Of a stretch of 64,000 nucleotides of DNA, positions 45,987-56,046 are shown in pieces. The notes beneath the pieces are model-generated. The model saw only the letters and a list, made by a program, of their open reading frames with translations. It did not search any database and was not told the origin of the DNA. Source of the DNA: Stenomitos frigidus ULC18. GTDB taxonomy: Bacteria; Cyanobacteriota; Cyanobacteriia; Leptolyngbyales; Leptolyngbyaceae. A program made the position numbers and the translations under genes. The stretch lies in assembly GCF_003003795.1 (NCBI RefSeq), contig NZ_PVWK01000159.1, forward strand, positions 1 through 64,000. The letters are read 5' to 3'. Numbering within the stretch: the stretch's first letter is position 1; each line of letters starts with the position of its first letter.

Positions 45987-48539
45987 TCACGCTGGATTGG
46001 GAGCCGCGCTAGCAGCTGTTCCATTCTGAGCAAACGTATCTGGTGCGATCGTTAACGTTACTGGCTTCACGTCATGCGACGGGCGTTGTTCTGGATGCAA
46101 TTGGAAAAATTCCACACTGTGTAGCAACGACTGTGCTAGCTGCTCCATTTGTTCAGCTTGTTCTTTGGTCACATCAGCCCGCTGCAATGATTCAGCTGAA
46201 CTATTAGCAATATCGCGTACCGATTGCAGGGTGGTTTGAGCCGCACCCGCGATCGCCTGGCTGGATTGCGTCACTTGCTGACCCATCTGAGCCACACGTT
46301 CACTTACAGTGCGAATAGTATTGAAGGCCTGCTGAGATTGTTCAACACCCACGGTGAAATAGCCCACCTGTTGGCTGATTCCCTGCACGTCATAGTTGAG
46401 CCCTGACACCACTGTTTGAATTTGATCGGTGCGTTGTTGCAGCAACACCAAACTCTGATTCGTTTGAGCTGCAAGTTGATTCACCTGCACAGCGATCGTC
46501 TCAAATTCGCGTGTAATAACCGCCATTTGTTCGGGATCTTGTTGTACCGTTGCCCGGTTGGACAACATTGATGCATTCACCGCCAGAATTCGGGTCATGG
46601 CTGCAATGCGTTTCTGATCTTTCACAAACTGCGTTGCCAACTCAACATAATTGGTCAGCGTTTGAGTCCGTTTGACGATTTGCTCTGTCTCTTGCTGCAG
46701 CCCCTGAATCCCCTGAGTCATGGCTGTAATTTCATGTTGACCATCGTCAATAGCAGTCTGGGTAAGTTGAACAGCATCACCTGTTGCCATCGCCTGCAGT
46801 GCGGCTTCTTGGGCTTGGTCGTTAACTTCTTCCATCAACGATTGCACTTGGGCAACCGATTGAAATTGTTGCTGGGCGTTATCTGCCACTGCTACCGCCA
46901 GTTGTTCTAAATATTCCGTTCCGTAGGTCACTCGTTCAGCGGCACCGAGCACCTCTGCCATCACTTGCCCCAACCGCATAATCAGACGGTTCAAGGTATC
47001 GCCCACCAAGCCAGTCAGACGTGCACTAACTTCTGCTTCGACCGTCAAATCGCCATCCTCCACCGCAGACACAACGTCCAGCAAGTGCTCAACCTCATGC
47101 TGCAGCGCTTGACCTTCTTCATACAGAGTAGCGGTTCGTTCTGCAACGCGCTGTTCCAGGTCTTTGTTGGCGGTTTCCAACTCGGTAAACGACTCTCGCA
47201 ACTGCTGCGCCATCTGGTTAAACGATTGGGACAGCACGCGTAATTCGCCAAACCCCTCAACTTTAACGGTCTGATCCAGATCGCCACTCGCGATCGCCTG
47301 GGAAGCCTGACTTAAGCGCACGACTGGATTGGTCAACCAACGTGATGCCAAAAGACCCAAAAAGGTTGCAACTAAAAGCGCTGCACCAGACAGCAGGATC
47401 GTATTGCGCGTATTAACATTGATCTGCGCCGTAAAGTCAGACTCTGATGTCACGACGACAATCCGCCAGTCTAAGCCCCATTGATCTTTCCACGGCGTTA
47501 CCTGCACAAAATGCCGTTGCCCCTGAAAATCAAAGCTGGTGAGTTGACTGTTCTTAATATTTCCAGGTGTGCCAAACGACGTTTTTAAGTATTGGGCGGT
47601 GGCACTAATGAGTGGATCAGCACTCTTTTCGGCTGCTACTCGCTGCGGCTTACTCTCCTTCACTGTGTATGCTAGCTCTTTACCTGAATTTGCCACAATG
47701 AGGCCGTTTTGCTCAACAATGAACACTTTGGCAGACGGGCTCACATTCAGCGTGTTGAGAAAAGTACTAATCTGGGTCAGGATTAAGTCAACCCCAATCA
47801 CACCAACTAAATTTCCACCATTGGCATACACCGGAAAGCTGGATGAAATCGACATGATTTCGGGTTTGTCTTCCCATTGATAAATCTGCGTCCAGAGTGG
47901 ACGACCGGCTCTTACGGCATCGGCATACCAGGCTTCTTCACGAGGATCGTAGGTTTTGCTTGACTCTAGTTTTGTGCGATCGCCCTTCTGATCGGTTTCA
48001 TAAACATTAAGCTTGCCCTGAGTCGAGGCCTGCGACACTTCGTTAATCAACAAATTGCCATTGTCTAGACGCTCTACGCCAATAAACTCACCATTTTTAT
48101 TGGCAAAGTTGCTGTAGCCAATATTGAAGACTTTCATTTGTCTCCAAAAGTATTTTCCCAGCTTGTTGAATTCTTGCAGATTAACCATGCCCAATTCAAC
48201 GGCATCCAGGTTGATCTGGTTAATTTGATGCGGCACGCTCAAGTAAGCATCAAGGTGGGTTGAGACGCGCTTACCGGCTTCTGTTTGCAACCGCCCAGCT
48301 AGTTCGTTAACCGCCCGTTGACCATTCCGAATGGATAGCCAGCCGGTGAGACCAACAGCTGTAACAATGGGTACGACAAACGCAGTCACAATCAGGACGC
48401 GAATACTAAGATTATCCCGAAACCCAAACACCGATGCTCTGGACACCTTTGATGGCGGTGTCGATGCATGCATTAACGTTGAAATAGGAGGTGTTGGGGG
48501 GATTTTAGAGACAGTCGAGTCCGTTTGAAGGGTCGTCAT
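45987..48539 (-). CDS. methyl-accepting chemotaxis protein 2 (PilJ-like)
   Basis: From ATG 48539, which has GGAAA upstream (an earlier ATG at 48629 overlaps the previous gene by 17 bp), the protein has 850 residues. Residues about 35-60 form a first membrane helix, a periplasmic dCache-type sensor follows (PSAKVFIVEQNGLIVANS), then the second helix and a HAMP domain. A further HAMP-like block (HLLDVVSAVEDGDLTVEAEV) leads to the MCP signalling helices. No bilin-binding GAF is seen, so this is not a PixJ-type photoreceptor. Confidence 0.9.
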   Translation of the reverse strand: MTTLQTDSTVSKIPPTPPISTLMHASTPPSKVSRASVFGFRDNLSIRVLIVTAFVVPIVTAVGLTGWLSIRNGQRAVNELAGRLQTEAGKRVSTHLDAYLSVPHQINQINLDAVELGMVNLQEFNKLGKYFWRQMKVFNIGYSNFANKNGEFIGVERLDNGNLLINEVSQASTQGKLNVYETDQKGDRTKLESSKTYDPREEAWYADAVRAGRPLWTQIYQWEDKPEIMSISSSFPVYANGGNLVGVIGVDLILTQISTFLNTLNVSPSAKVFIVEQNGLIVANSGKELAYTVKESKPQRVAAEKSADPLISATAQYLKTSFGTPGNIKNSQLTSFDFQGQRHFVQVTPWKDQWGLDWRIVVVTSESDFTAQINVNTRNTILLSGAALLVATFLGLLASRWLTNPVVRLSQASQAIASGDLDQTVKVEGFGELRVLSQSFNQMAQQLRESFTELETANKDLEQRVAERTATLYEEGQALQHEVEHLLDVVSAVEDGDLTVEAEVSARLTGLVGDTLNRLIMRLGQVMAEVLGAAERVTYGTEYLEQLAVAVADNAQQQFQSVAQVQSLMEEVNDQAQEAALQAMATGDAVQLTQTAIDDGQHEITAMTQGIQGLQQETEQIVKRTQTLTNYVELATQFVKDQKRIAAMTRILAVNASMLSNRATVQQDPEQMAVITREFETIAVQVNQLAAQTNQSLVLLQQRTDQIQTVVSGLNYDVQGISQQVGYFTVGVEQSQQAFNTIRTVSERVAQMGQQVTQSSQAIAGAAQTTLQSVRDIANSSAESLQRADVTKEQAEQMEQLAQSLLHSVEFFQLHPEQRPSHDVKPVTLTIAPDTFAQNGTAASAAPNPA

Positions 48540-48612
48540 AGGGTATTTCCGAAATGAGTGCCGTTGAATGGTGAGAGGCCGCGCCCTGGTCAGAAAGCGA
48601 GCCAGAGATGCG

Positions 48613-51507
48613 TTAGGCCTGGAGGACATGATTAGAAGAAATGGGTTCAGTCGGAACGGTCACAGTGTGATCACCGAGCCGGGACTGACCGTTTTTGGCT
48701 GGTACACTGCTGTCTTCAAGGGCAATGGGTAGCTGGAAGAATTGCACCGTCTGCAGCAGTTGCGCTGCTAACGAATCCATTTGATCCGATCGCTCACGGG
48801 TCACCTGCGTTAAGGCAGCGGTTTGTTCAGCCAGCCCAGTAATATCTCGCATGACATGTGCTGTTGCCTGCGCTGCTTCCACAATTTGTCCGCTGAACTG
48901 ATTCACCGCTTCACCTGCCTGTACGGCGTCACCCGTGATGGTCTGCACCGTTTGAAAGACTTGATTTGACTGTTCAACACCGGCCGTAAATTGCCTCACC
49001 AGTTCACCCATATTTTGCACATCACCGTCGACCGCTGAAACGGCACTGTGAATTTGGGCACTTCGTTGTTCAAGGTTGGTTAAGCCTTCACTCGTTTGTT
49101 GAGCCAGTTTATTCACCTGATCGGCAATGGAATCAAATTCACGGGCGACGACGACAAACTGTCTAGGGTCACGTTGTTCTGACGCTCTGGCTGCCACCAA
49201 GGAGGCATTGAGTGACAGAGTTTGCGTCACAAACGCAATCTGGCTTTGGTTTTGCACAAATTGATCGGCTAACCCAACAAATTCTCCAAGTGTTTTCATC
49301 CGCTGGACAATGCGGTTGGTTCCTTCCTGTAAAACAGTGATGCCTTGAGTCAAGGCGTCGATTGCCTCTTGCCCCAGCACCAAGGTGCTCGATACCGTTT
49401 GCAGCGATTCGTTCGAGATCTTGACCCGGTCTGCGGAACCCTGAGCTGCCTGTTCTACTTGCTCTGTCAGCTGCAATACCTGATTCACTGCCTGAGCCTG
49501 CTCATCCGCATTGTTGGCAACGGTTACAACCAGTTCTTTTTGCTGGTTAGCTGACTCTGATACCTGGTGCGCTGCGACTAAAACCTGATTCAGCACATAG
49601 GCAAAGCGCTCGATCAAGCGATTGAAGGTATCTGCGACCAACCCTGTTGCCCGATCGCTCACTTGCGCCTGGGTCGTTAAATTCCCTTCTTCCACATCCG
49701 AAACGACATCCAATAAATGGCTCACTTCCTGCTGCAAAAATTCACTTTCAATCACGATGGAAACCAGGTTGGCAACCCCAGAAACGAACGTTTGTTCGGG
49801 GGCTTGCCAGGTGCGGGGACCCTGTACATGCTCACATTGGATGAATCCAGCCATCCGGTTTGCCACATAGATAGGTAAATTCAACAGCGCTCGTGTCTCT
49901 GATAGCAGTAGCCCATCAGGTAGTAGCTGGTTGACTGCGGCATTGGCGCGGACGTTATTGACTGCAAGAAAATGCTCAGACTCCAGAAAATCCACATAGT
50001 TTTGTGCATCGGCGACGTCAAGTAGATCGCCATCAGAGTGTTGTTGCAGGCCTCGATCGTAGCGATCGAGACACGTCAAGTTGCTTCGATCGGTGTTGTA
50101 GAGCCAAATGCTCACGCGCTCCAACTTCAACGTTTTGGTGATTGCTTCGGTAAAGCTAGCCACCGCGACCTTCACATTGCCTTGCACCAGAGCTTCATGC
50201 CGAGCCAGATCCGATAGCACATTGTTTTGGGTTTTAAGTTGTTCAGCATTTTGCTGCATGGTTTGTAGCAAATCCTGAATTTGGTCAGCCATCTGGTTGA
50301 TATTAGAGCCCAAGGCTGCTAATTCATCCTCACCCCGTACAGCAATACGCGCGTCTAAATGACCTTGACCAATTTTTTCCACGACCTGGGCAGACTCCAG
50401 AAGTGGGCGAATCGCTCGATTGATCAAGTAAATCGACACGACAAGCACAACAAGTAACGTCAACCCAATTCCAATCAACAGAACCTGCAGCTGTTGTTTT
50501 TGTGCCGCAAAAGCAATTTCGGAATCAGTTGCTAACACTACGCTCCATTTGAGATCGGGTAACCCTTCTAAGGTTTTAGGAGGAACATAGGTAACGAACG
50601 CCGGCACCTTCGTCATTGGATGGACGGCAAAGATGCTGCCGCCTTTTTGAGTGGCTCTGAAGGCTCCAAGATCTGGAAAAAGGTCTTCGATTCGCTTCTC
50701 TTTAAAGGCTTTTTCGCCAACGTCACCCTTTCTCCCACTCGAATTCTCCTGGATGATATACTTCCCCTCTGGGCCGGAGAACACACTTCCAGCATCATTA
50801 ATGAGGTAGTAGGCACTACCCTTTTGAGGCTTCAACGCTTGGACCAAATCGCTAAATTTAGAGACGGGTATCCGAGCCCGGATCGTGCCGATGATTTCAC
50901 CCGTATCACGATCCTTGATGGGAGCCGCTGCGTAAACGCTAAAAAGCCCTGAACTGGTTGAGATGCTCGGTTGACTTAAAATGGGGCCTTTCGTTCGCAA
51001 CGCCTGCTGAATATAGGGGCGGTTGCTATGGTTCCCTAGCGGCTTTCCTTGCGTTTGAGCGATCGGATCGCCCTGGAGGTTAAACGCAGCAATGCTGTCA
51101 TAAACGGGATACGCTTTGATAAACTGCTCCAATGCTGCAGATTTTTCTGCTGTTGTTGTTGTTAGCCGATCTTTAGCGTCAGCCAAAAGATCAAGATCGG
51201 CCATGATCTTAATGTCACCAAGCCGCTCCCACATGTATTGGTTGATATGGCTTTGCACTCCGCTCGCAAGGTTCTGCTTATTTGCATCAACACTTGCTCG
51301 GTTGGACTCTTTCACTTGCATGTAGGTGGCTCCCCCCACAACAGTGATAGGGACGGTACTAACTGCAACCGCTAGCAGCGTCGCTTTCAAGCGCAGGCTC
51401 AAGCCTTTCCAGGATACAAGCCGCTTCTTTTGAGCCTTGGCATTCACTTTCACATTGACCTCTTGCGTATGTGCATAAACTGATGATTGGATGGTGGACT
51501 GTGACAT
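48613..51507 (-). CDS. methyl-accepting chemotaxis protein 1 with Cache and GAF domains
   Basis: The protein has 964 residues. Its order is N-terminal tail, membrane helix (LRLKATLLAVAVSTVPITVV), dCache sensor (NLQGDPIAQTQGKPLGNHSNRPYIQQ), second helix, HAMP (ARIAVRGEDELAALGSNIN), GAF (residues about 460-640; RVSIWLYNTDRSNL, RALLNLPIYV), a HAMP-like block (VVSDVEEGNLTTQAQVSDRATGLVAD) and the signalling domain. The GAF lacks an obvious bilin Cys. It is the first of two tandem MCP genes. Confidence 0.9.
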   Translation of the reverse strand: MSQSTIQSSVYAHTQEVNVKVNAKAQKKRLVSWKGLSLRLKATLLAVAVSTVPITVVGGATYMQVKESNRASVDANKQNLASGVQSHINQYMWERLGDIKIMADLDLLADAKDRLTTTTAEKSAALEQFIKAYPVYDSIAAFNLQGDPIAQTQGKPLGNHSNRPYIQQALRTKGPILSQPSISTSSGLFSVYAAAPIKDRDTGEIIGTIRARIPVSKFSDLVQALKPQKGSAYYLINDAGSVFSGPEGKYIIQENSSGRKGDVGEKAFKEKRIEDLFPDLGAFRATQKGGSIFAVHPMTKVPAFVTYVPPKTLEGLPDLKWSVVLATDSEIAFAAQKQQLQVLLIGIGLTLLVVLVVSIYLINRAIRPLLESAQVVEKIGQGHLDARIAVRGEDELAALGSNINQMADQIQDLLQTMQQNAEQLKTQNNVLSDLARHEALVQGNVKVAVASFTEAITKTLKLERVSIWLYNTDRSNLTCLDRYDRGLQQHSDGDLLDVADAQNYVDFLESEHFLAVNNVRANAAVNQLLPDGLLLSETRALLNLPIYVANRMAGFIQCEHVQGPRTWQAPEQTFVSGVANLVSIVIESEFLQQEVSHLLDVVSDVEEGNLTTQAQVSDRATGLVADTFNRLIERFAYVLNQVLVAAHQVSESANQQKELVVTVANNADEQAQAVNQVLQLTEQVEQAAQGSADRVKISNESLQTVSSTLVLGQEAIDALTQGITVLQEGTNRIVQRMKTLGEFVGLADQFVQNQSQIAFVTQTLSLNASLVAARASEQRDPRQFVVVAREFDSIADQVNKLAQQTSEGLTNLEQRSAQIHSAVSAVDGDVQNMGELVRQFTAGVEQSNQVFQTVQTITGDAVQAGEAVNQFSGQIVEAAQATAHVMRDITGLAEQTAALTQVTRERSDQMDSLAAQLLQTVQFFQLPIALEDSSVPAKNGQSRLGDHTVTVPTEPISSNHVLQA

Positions 51508-51576
51508 GAAGATCCTTCGCGTGGCGTTGCTCGATCGATCATTGCCTCGGTTGTTCTACTGCTGACTCACCGAGGC

Positions 51577-52038
51577 TTACCAACGCGGTTGCCAGAGTTG
51601 ACTCGGTAGATCTGAGAGTTGAAAGAGGCGCTGCTTGGCTATCTGTTCTGCTGTCAGACTGCCCACAACCTGATCAACCACAATGCCAACACTGGCTAGT
51701 CCATCAATCGTGGGGCTTAAGCGCACCACCGTGAGTGTTTCTTTCATGGCTCGTAAGCGCCCATCCTGTTTTGATGTTTCTAGTAGCAAAAGATGAGCAG
51801 CAAGCAGCGGCACAATACTGCCATTGTGGTGAACAAGACCCAGCAGTACGCGGTCATAAAAGGGCAGATGCAGAATCTGCGATCGCTCTATCAGCAGAAT
51901 CTCACCGACCCAGTGTGATGGGAACACTAGCTGTTGCTGCCCCACCTGTGTGAGCATGTAGCGATTTTGCAATGATGGCAAAGAGTGTTCAAGCGTTTCA
52001 GTGGCGTCAGAAACGCTCACATCGATATCTGTATCCAT
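51577..52038 (-). CDS. CheW-like adaptor (PixI/PilI type)
   Basis: The protein has 153 residues. A CheW beta-barrel is visible from QQLVFPSHWVGEILLI through RVLLGLVHHNGSIVPLLAAHLLL to GIVVDQVVGSLT. It couples receptors to the kinase. It lies between the CheY-like gene and the first MCP gene, with short gaps (23 and 69 bp). Confidence 0.9.
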   Translation of the reverse strand: MDTDIDVSVSDATETLEHSLPSLQNRYMLTQVGQQQLVFPSHWVGEILLIERSQILHLPFYDRVLLGLVHHNGSIVPLLAAHLLLLETSKQDGRLRAMKETLTVVRLSPTIDGLASVGIVVDQVVGSLTAEQIAKQRLFQLSDLPSQLWQPRW

Positions 52039-52061
52039 AGAAATTACATGCTTGTGAAATA

Positions 52062-52418
52062 TTAGATCTTGCGCAAGGCTTGTTCAAGCCGCTCACGTGT
52101 AGTCGGTTTGGTCAAATAGGCGTTTGCCCCTGCACGCTTGAGACCATAGTTAATTTCTACCGATGTTGACTTACTGGAATAAAAGATGACGTGCTGATTC
52201 ACGGTGCGTTGATTGAGGCGGACTTCTCGTAAAAATTTATAGCCATCTTTTTTAGGCATAACGATGTCCAAAAAGAGCGCGCCATATCTGCCGGTCGAGA
52301 GCTTATCGACAAGGCCATCTGTCGTGTCATACGCCTCCACTTCATGTCCCATTGTTTCGAGTAGGGAGGTCAAAAAATGGCGATCGACAGCACTATCATC
52401 AACGATCAGAAATCGCAT
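52062..52418 (-). CDS. CheY-like response regulator (PixH/PilH type)
   Basis: The protein has 118 residues and is a single receiver domain. Acidic pair D7/D8, phosphoacceptor D51 (LFLDIVMPKKDG), Ser81-Ser82 in place of the usual Thr region, and Lys104 in LTKP are all present. It has no output domain. It lies 38 bp from the PatA-like gene. Confidence 0.95.
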   Translation of the reverse strand: MRFLIVDDSAVDRHFLTSLLETMGHEVEAYDTTDGLVDKLSTGRYGALFLDIVMPKKDGYKFLREVRLNQRTVNQHVIFYSSKSTSVEINYGLKRAGANAYLTKPTTRERLEQALRKI

Positions 52419-52456
52419 ACGTTCTCTCTAGTCTCCTAAATAAATGATTGCTCTTG

Positions 52457-53686
52457 CTAGTAGCTGGTTTCCATTTGAAACTCTGAGCGTCTGCCACTAA
52501 ACTGAGTGGGCTGCTGTAAAGGTGCCAGTTCTGTCAGTAGCGTACGTAGCTCCAGACGGAAGGTTGGTATCTCACTAGAGGTAAGCGGCTTACTCATAAA
52601 CTGGCAACCGCTCCACCGCGCTCGCCAATTATTGGAAAGCGATTTCTCAGCTGTTAACATAATCAACGGTATGCTCTCCAATCCGGGTAGACGACGAATT
52701 TGTTTAACTAGATCAAAGCCTGTTACCTCCGGCATATTGATATCAAGAAAAATTACAGCAGGATTGGCCTCAGTGAGTGCCTCCAAAGCCAGCATCGGTT
52801 CATAAAACGATCGCACGCAGTAGCCCCAGCTTCTCACCAGGCTTTCAAATTGCTTCAGCAATATTGGTGAATCATCAACAACAAAGATTTCAACACCCTT
52901 AGTGGTAGGCGATGAGCGCAGTTTGATTAAACCTTCGCTCATGAGCTTGGCAAAAAATTTCGCGATTTCCAATGGATCTTGAGCCAGTAAGACGGCAATT
53001 TCGCTCAGGGTTTTGTTATCTGCTACTAATGCCTCTAAGCGCTGTTTTCGTTCCGCATTGAGCTGTGACAGCTTAGCGGCTGCGGCATTCAGAGTCGGCA
53101 CATGCTCCATGGATGGGATCAGCGTTTTCAGTTTTTGCCAGAGAACCCGCCGTTCCTTTGCCTGAGACACTAACGCGTCCATCTCAAAGCCTACGATCGG
53201 CAGCGGAGCGTCGCTAGAAGAAGAGGGTAAAAATTTAGCCTGTCCCGCATACTCGAAGACATAGGTATCAAAATCAGACAGCATCTTCAACCGCAAGGAG
53301 GCGCGAACTTCCTCAAGATTGAGTAAATTCAACTCATTTAATTCATGCAATAGATCCAGCAGTGCTGACGCTTGCCTGTCTGGATGAGTCAGCATCAGTT
53401 GCTGCTCTAACCTCAAAATTGCATGTTTGGCATCACCGTTGCGCAAACGAGCCGTATAACGCTGCAACGTTTCAAAGAGAACGCTCCAGCAGCAATGTTG
53501 GTTTCCCGAAAAGACCACTTGCCCTTTTGATAAACCGAGATACCATTGGTTCGCGACGTTTGTTCCAGCTAAACCAGGAAACTCAAACAGCCAATAGCCC
53601 GTCAATGGTTGTTGGGATAGCTGGCTTAGCTTCTGAGGTAACTCCTGTGCCTGAAACTGAAAACTGTAGGGTGCTGATGTTTTCAT
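52457..53686 (-). CDS. PatA/PixG-like response regulator
   Basis: ATG 53686 (MKTSAPYSFQFQAQELPQKL) fits the family better than an upstream start at 53872, which adds 62 non-matching residues. The protein then has 409 residues. An N-terminal PATAN domain (LTGYWLFEFPG, WYLGLSKGQVVFSG) leads to a C-terminal receiver domain (IFVVDDSPILLKQFESL, VIFLDINMPEVTG, LTAEK). Such proteins regulate type IV pilus activity. It is the first gene of the chemotaxis operon. Confidence 0.9.
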   Translation of the reverse strand: MKTSAPYSFQFQAQELPQKLSQLSQQPLTGYWLFEFPGLAGTNVANQWYLGLSKGQVVFSGNQHCCWSVLFETLQRYTARLRNGDAKHAILRLEQQLMLTHPDRQASALLDLLHELNELNLLNLEEVRASLRLKMLSDFDTYVFEYAGQAKFLPSSSSDAPLPIVGFEMDALVSQAKERRVLWQKLKTLIPSMEHVPTLNAAAAKLSQLNAERKQRLEALVADNKTLSEIAVLLAQDPLEIAKFFAKLMSEGLIKLRSSPTTKGVEIFVVDDSPILLKQFESLVRSWGYCVRSFYEPMLALEALTEANPAVIFLDINMPEVTGFDLVKQIRRLPGLESIPLIMLTAEKSLSNNWRARWSGCQFMSKPLTSSEIPTFRLELRTLLTELAPLQQPTQFSGRRSEFQMETSY

Positions 53687-53975
53687 AAGTAAAGCAATCA
53701 ATATGAAAGAGCTCAAGCTCACCTGAAAATTACACTCACAAACGCCAAAGCAATGTCTAAGGGAATCCTGCTGCTGGGCAGACAAACAGCCGTTTGCCGT
53801 ACCAAGATTCGCCCATTGCTGGATCATTCCGGTTCTGAAACGCTTCAAAAGCCTTATGTTTAGAGTGCGCAAACGTTAGAGTCATGCAATTGAGACTCCG
53901 ACTTCGCTATCGCTTATGGTTTTCTGATACCATCTCAAGACAGCACCTTGAAAGCCACAAAAAATCGCTTTTAAG

Positions 53976-54215
53976 TTGCACACCAAGCAACTCAAACGCC
54001 ATACTTCTAAAAAGTTGGTCACTCTAAAGCAAGCAGAGAAGAACGAGCAATCCGATGATGCGTGGGTAGAAGATACGCCGACAATCGATCCAGCCCTTTC
54101 AATTGCCCTGCAAGCACAAGTACATGCGGTACTGTCATGCAGGCAAACAAGGAGCTATCTGATTCAGTGTGGTAAGACTCACGTTTTTTTGGTAGAGCGC
54201 AGATTCTCAATTTAA
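53976..54215 (+). CDS. small hypothetical protein, weakly supported
   Basis: The product has 79 residues. The N-terminal third is very basic (HTKQLKRHTSKKLVTLKQAEK), the middle acidic (DDAWVEDTPTIDP). A minus-strand open frame overlaps it, but its composition is worse. No RBS is clear and I know no family. Either strand or neither could be coding. Confidence 0.3.
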   Translation: MHTKQLKRHTSKKLVTLKQAEKNEQSDDAWVEDTPTIDPALSIALQAQVHAVLSCRQTRSYLIQCGKTHVFLVERRFSI

Positions 54216-55146
54216 GGATGAGAATAGCGCTAGCGTTTGCCACCCAAGTAGAAAAATCATATCGATCATGCCTTTACTACTGACGCAGCTAGTACATGGC
54301 ATGGTATTGGTGATGCGTGCGTTGAGTGAGAGTGGTAGACGCGTTTCTTAGCTATTCGTAAGACTGGTATGACAACCCGTTTTCAAAGACTACAACGACA
54401 GAATAATGATTCGCTATACTGTTGTACTGCCTTTACAAAATCTTTACTAGGGGGAGAGAAATTTATGAAGCACGGTTACTTTCAGAGTCGACGTTGATGT
54501 TCCAGAAAGGCCTTCAAGTAACACAGACGACCTGAACCCTTGCATTTTGGCGGGGAATGGGTCGGGTACAAGCAGCTCTCATGCTCCCAAAGTCTGTTAT
54601 AGCAAGACCCTAGATGAAAGCAAACACTGCGAAAATGCATCCCTGTGCTTAACGTATCGTCTCAGGAGGCGTGAATCCTTCAGCCAAATGACTGAATCAG
54701 GATTCCTCTCTCACCGTAGAGGCAAGGCCAAGGCATGAGTAAAAACAAGGCTTGTAAGGGGGTACAGTTCACAACCTGGAAAGCAAGCTTCAAGCAACAT
54801 GAGACGCAGGCCTCTCGCTTTTAGTCGGTTGGCGGCACCGTTCCTTCACGTAAGTGCTGATTCAACGATTCAGTTTCCAGCGATTCAAGCCAGAAGCGAT
54901 TCAAGCCAGAACTGAAAGTATACGGATCACGTGAATTATTTCTGCATTATTTATGCAGGATTTACCCGCGATGGTAGTAGATTTACGGGATTTTTACCGA
55001 TCGCTGGTTAGCATCTTGTGGAGGTGCAACCATTTCTAGCTTTAACCCTACACACATTCACTGCAGTCTCCCATTGTCCGAATGGGCAGTCCCCCCCTGC
55101 CCGAGTAGTTCAAGATCCTAAGTTCAATTTACTGAAGGAACCTTCT
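54216..55146. other. intergenic region with tandem repeat and unexplained structure
   Basis: It contains a perfect 16-bp tandem repeat AGCGATTCAAGCCAGA at 54879-54894 and 54895-54910. At 54465 there is a very short frame (MKHGYFQSRR) behind a GGGGGAGAG site. Several GC-rich paired words lie at 54650-54740 (GAATCCTTCAG / CTGAATCAGGATTC). I could not assign an RNA family. The end carries the leader of the PEP-CTERM gene. Confidence 0.4.
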
Positions 55147-55971
55147 ATGAAATTACTCGGCACTACCCAAACACTTTTTCTGGCTATTTTTCCGATCGTT
55201 GCAGCATCTGTAACAGCTTTACCCGGTCAAGCGGCAACCTTTGCACTGTCAGAAGCAAACGCCACGTTTTCTAACTTTAACCTTCTGCCTGATTCAACAT
55301 CGACCGATGCCGTCACTAGTGCTATTGCCCTTTCCTTTGGGGGCAATGTCGCTAGTGCTGCGGATGCCAACGCCCTTTTTCAGGTAAACCCACCTGAAGC
55401 ATCGAATCTTTCAGTGAGCCAGGCATCTGGTCAATTCGGTAGTTATTTAGGGCTGGCAGATAGTCAGGCCACAGTTATTGGTCGGTTTCTGGTCAGTGAT
55501 TTATTTCAGTTTATTTTCCAGACAAACTTAAACCTTATCGTTGCGGCTGATCATCCAACGCTTGAAAATGCGAACGCCTCTGGTGCCTTACTGGTTTCTG
55601 TGTTTAACAGCACTGATCCAAACAAGTTGAGCCCACTGGATTTCTTCACAATTGCTGGAAGGTTAGACACATCAAGCCAACTTGACTTCCTTCAAGGAGA
55701 ATCTAGCAATCACTTTACCTTTACACCAACACCGGTACTGAACACCTTGTTTGGGGAGACCACAAAATCCGCTCAAGCTTCAGCTGCAGGCTCCTATCAA
55801 CGAGTCTTTGAGACGCCGACCTACATTACCCTGGTAGAAAGTAAGGTCAATCATGCCGAAGTTCAAGCAGTGCCTGAACCATCAGGTTTTCTAGGGTTAT
55901 GTTTGGGTGGTGCGGTACTCGTCTATCGGTCACGCCGTCAAGCGGCCAAAAGGGATGGTATTAAAAATTGA
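55147..55971 (+). CDS. PEP-CTERM secreted protein
   Basis: The frame is open from 55018, but ATG 55147 has GAAGGAACC just before it and begins a typical signal peptide (MKLLGTTQTLFLAIFPIVAASVTALPGQAA). The protein then has 274 residues. The mature part is Ala/Ser/Asn-rich and beta-prone. The C-terminus has VPEPSGFLGLCLGGAVLVYRSRRQ, a PEP-CTERM sorting signal: the PEP box, a hydrophobic helix and basic residues. Exosortase would be encoded elsewhere. The function of the mature protein is unknown. Confidence 0.9.
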   Translation: MKLLGTTQTLFLAIFPIVAASVTALPGQAATFALSEANATFSNFNLLPDSTSTDAVTSAIALSFGGNVASAADANALFQVNPPEASNLSVSQASGQFGSYLGLADSQATVIGRFLVSDLFQFIFQTNLNLIVAADHPTLENANASGALLVSVFNSTDPNKLSPLDFFTIAGRLDTSSQLDFLQGESSNHFTFTPTPVLNTLFGETTKSAQASAAGSYQRVFETPTYITLVESKVNHAEVQAVPEPSGFLGLCLGGAVLVYRSRRQAAKRDGIKN

Positions 55972-56046
55972 AGCGATCGCCCATCCATCGTGTGCTTGTA
56001 GCACCAAATAAATTAACCCTGAGACCCTAAGCGACTGAGGTTAATG

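Noticed and set aside
54547-54738. 63-codon plus-strand frame
   Set aside because: Arg/Ser/Cys-rich, no RBS, covers paired words typical of structured DNA or RNA.
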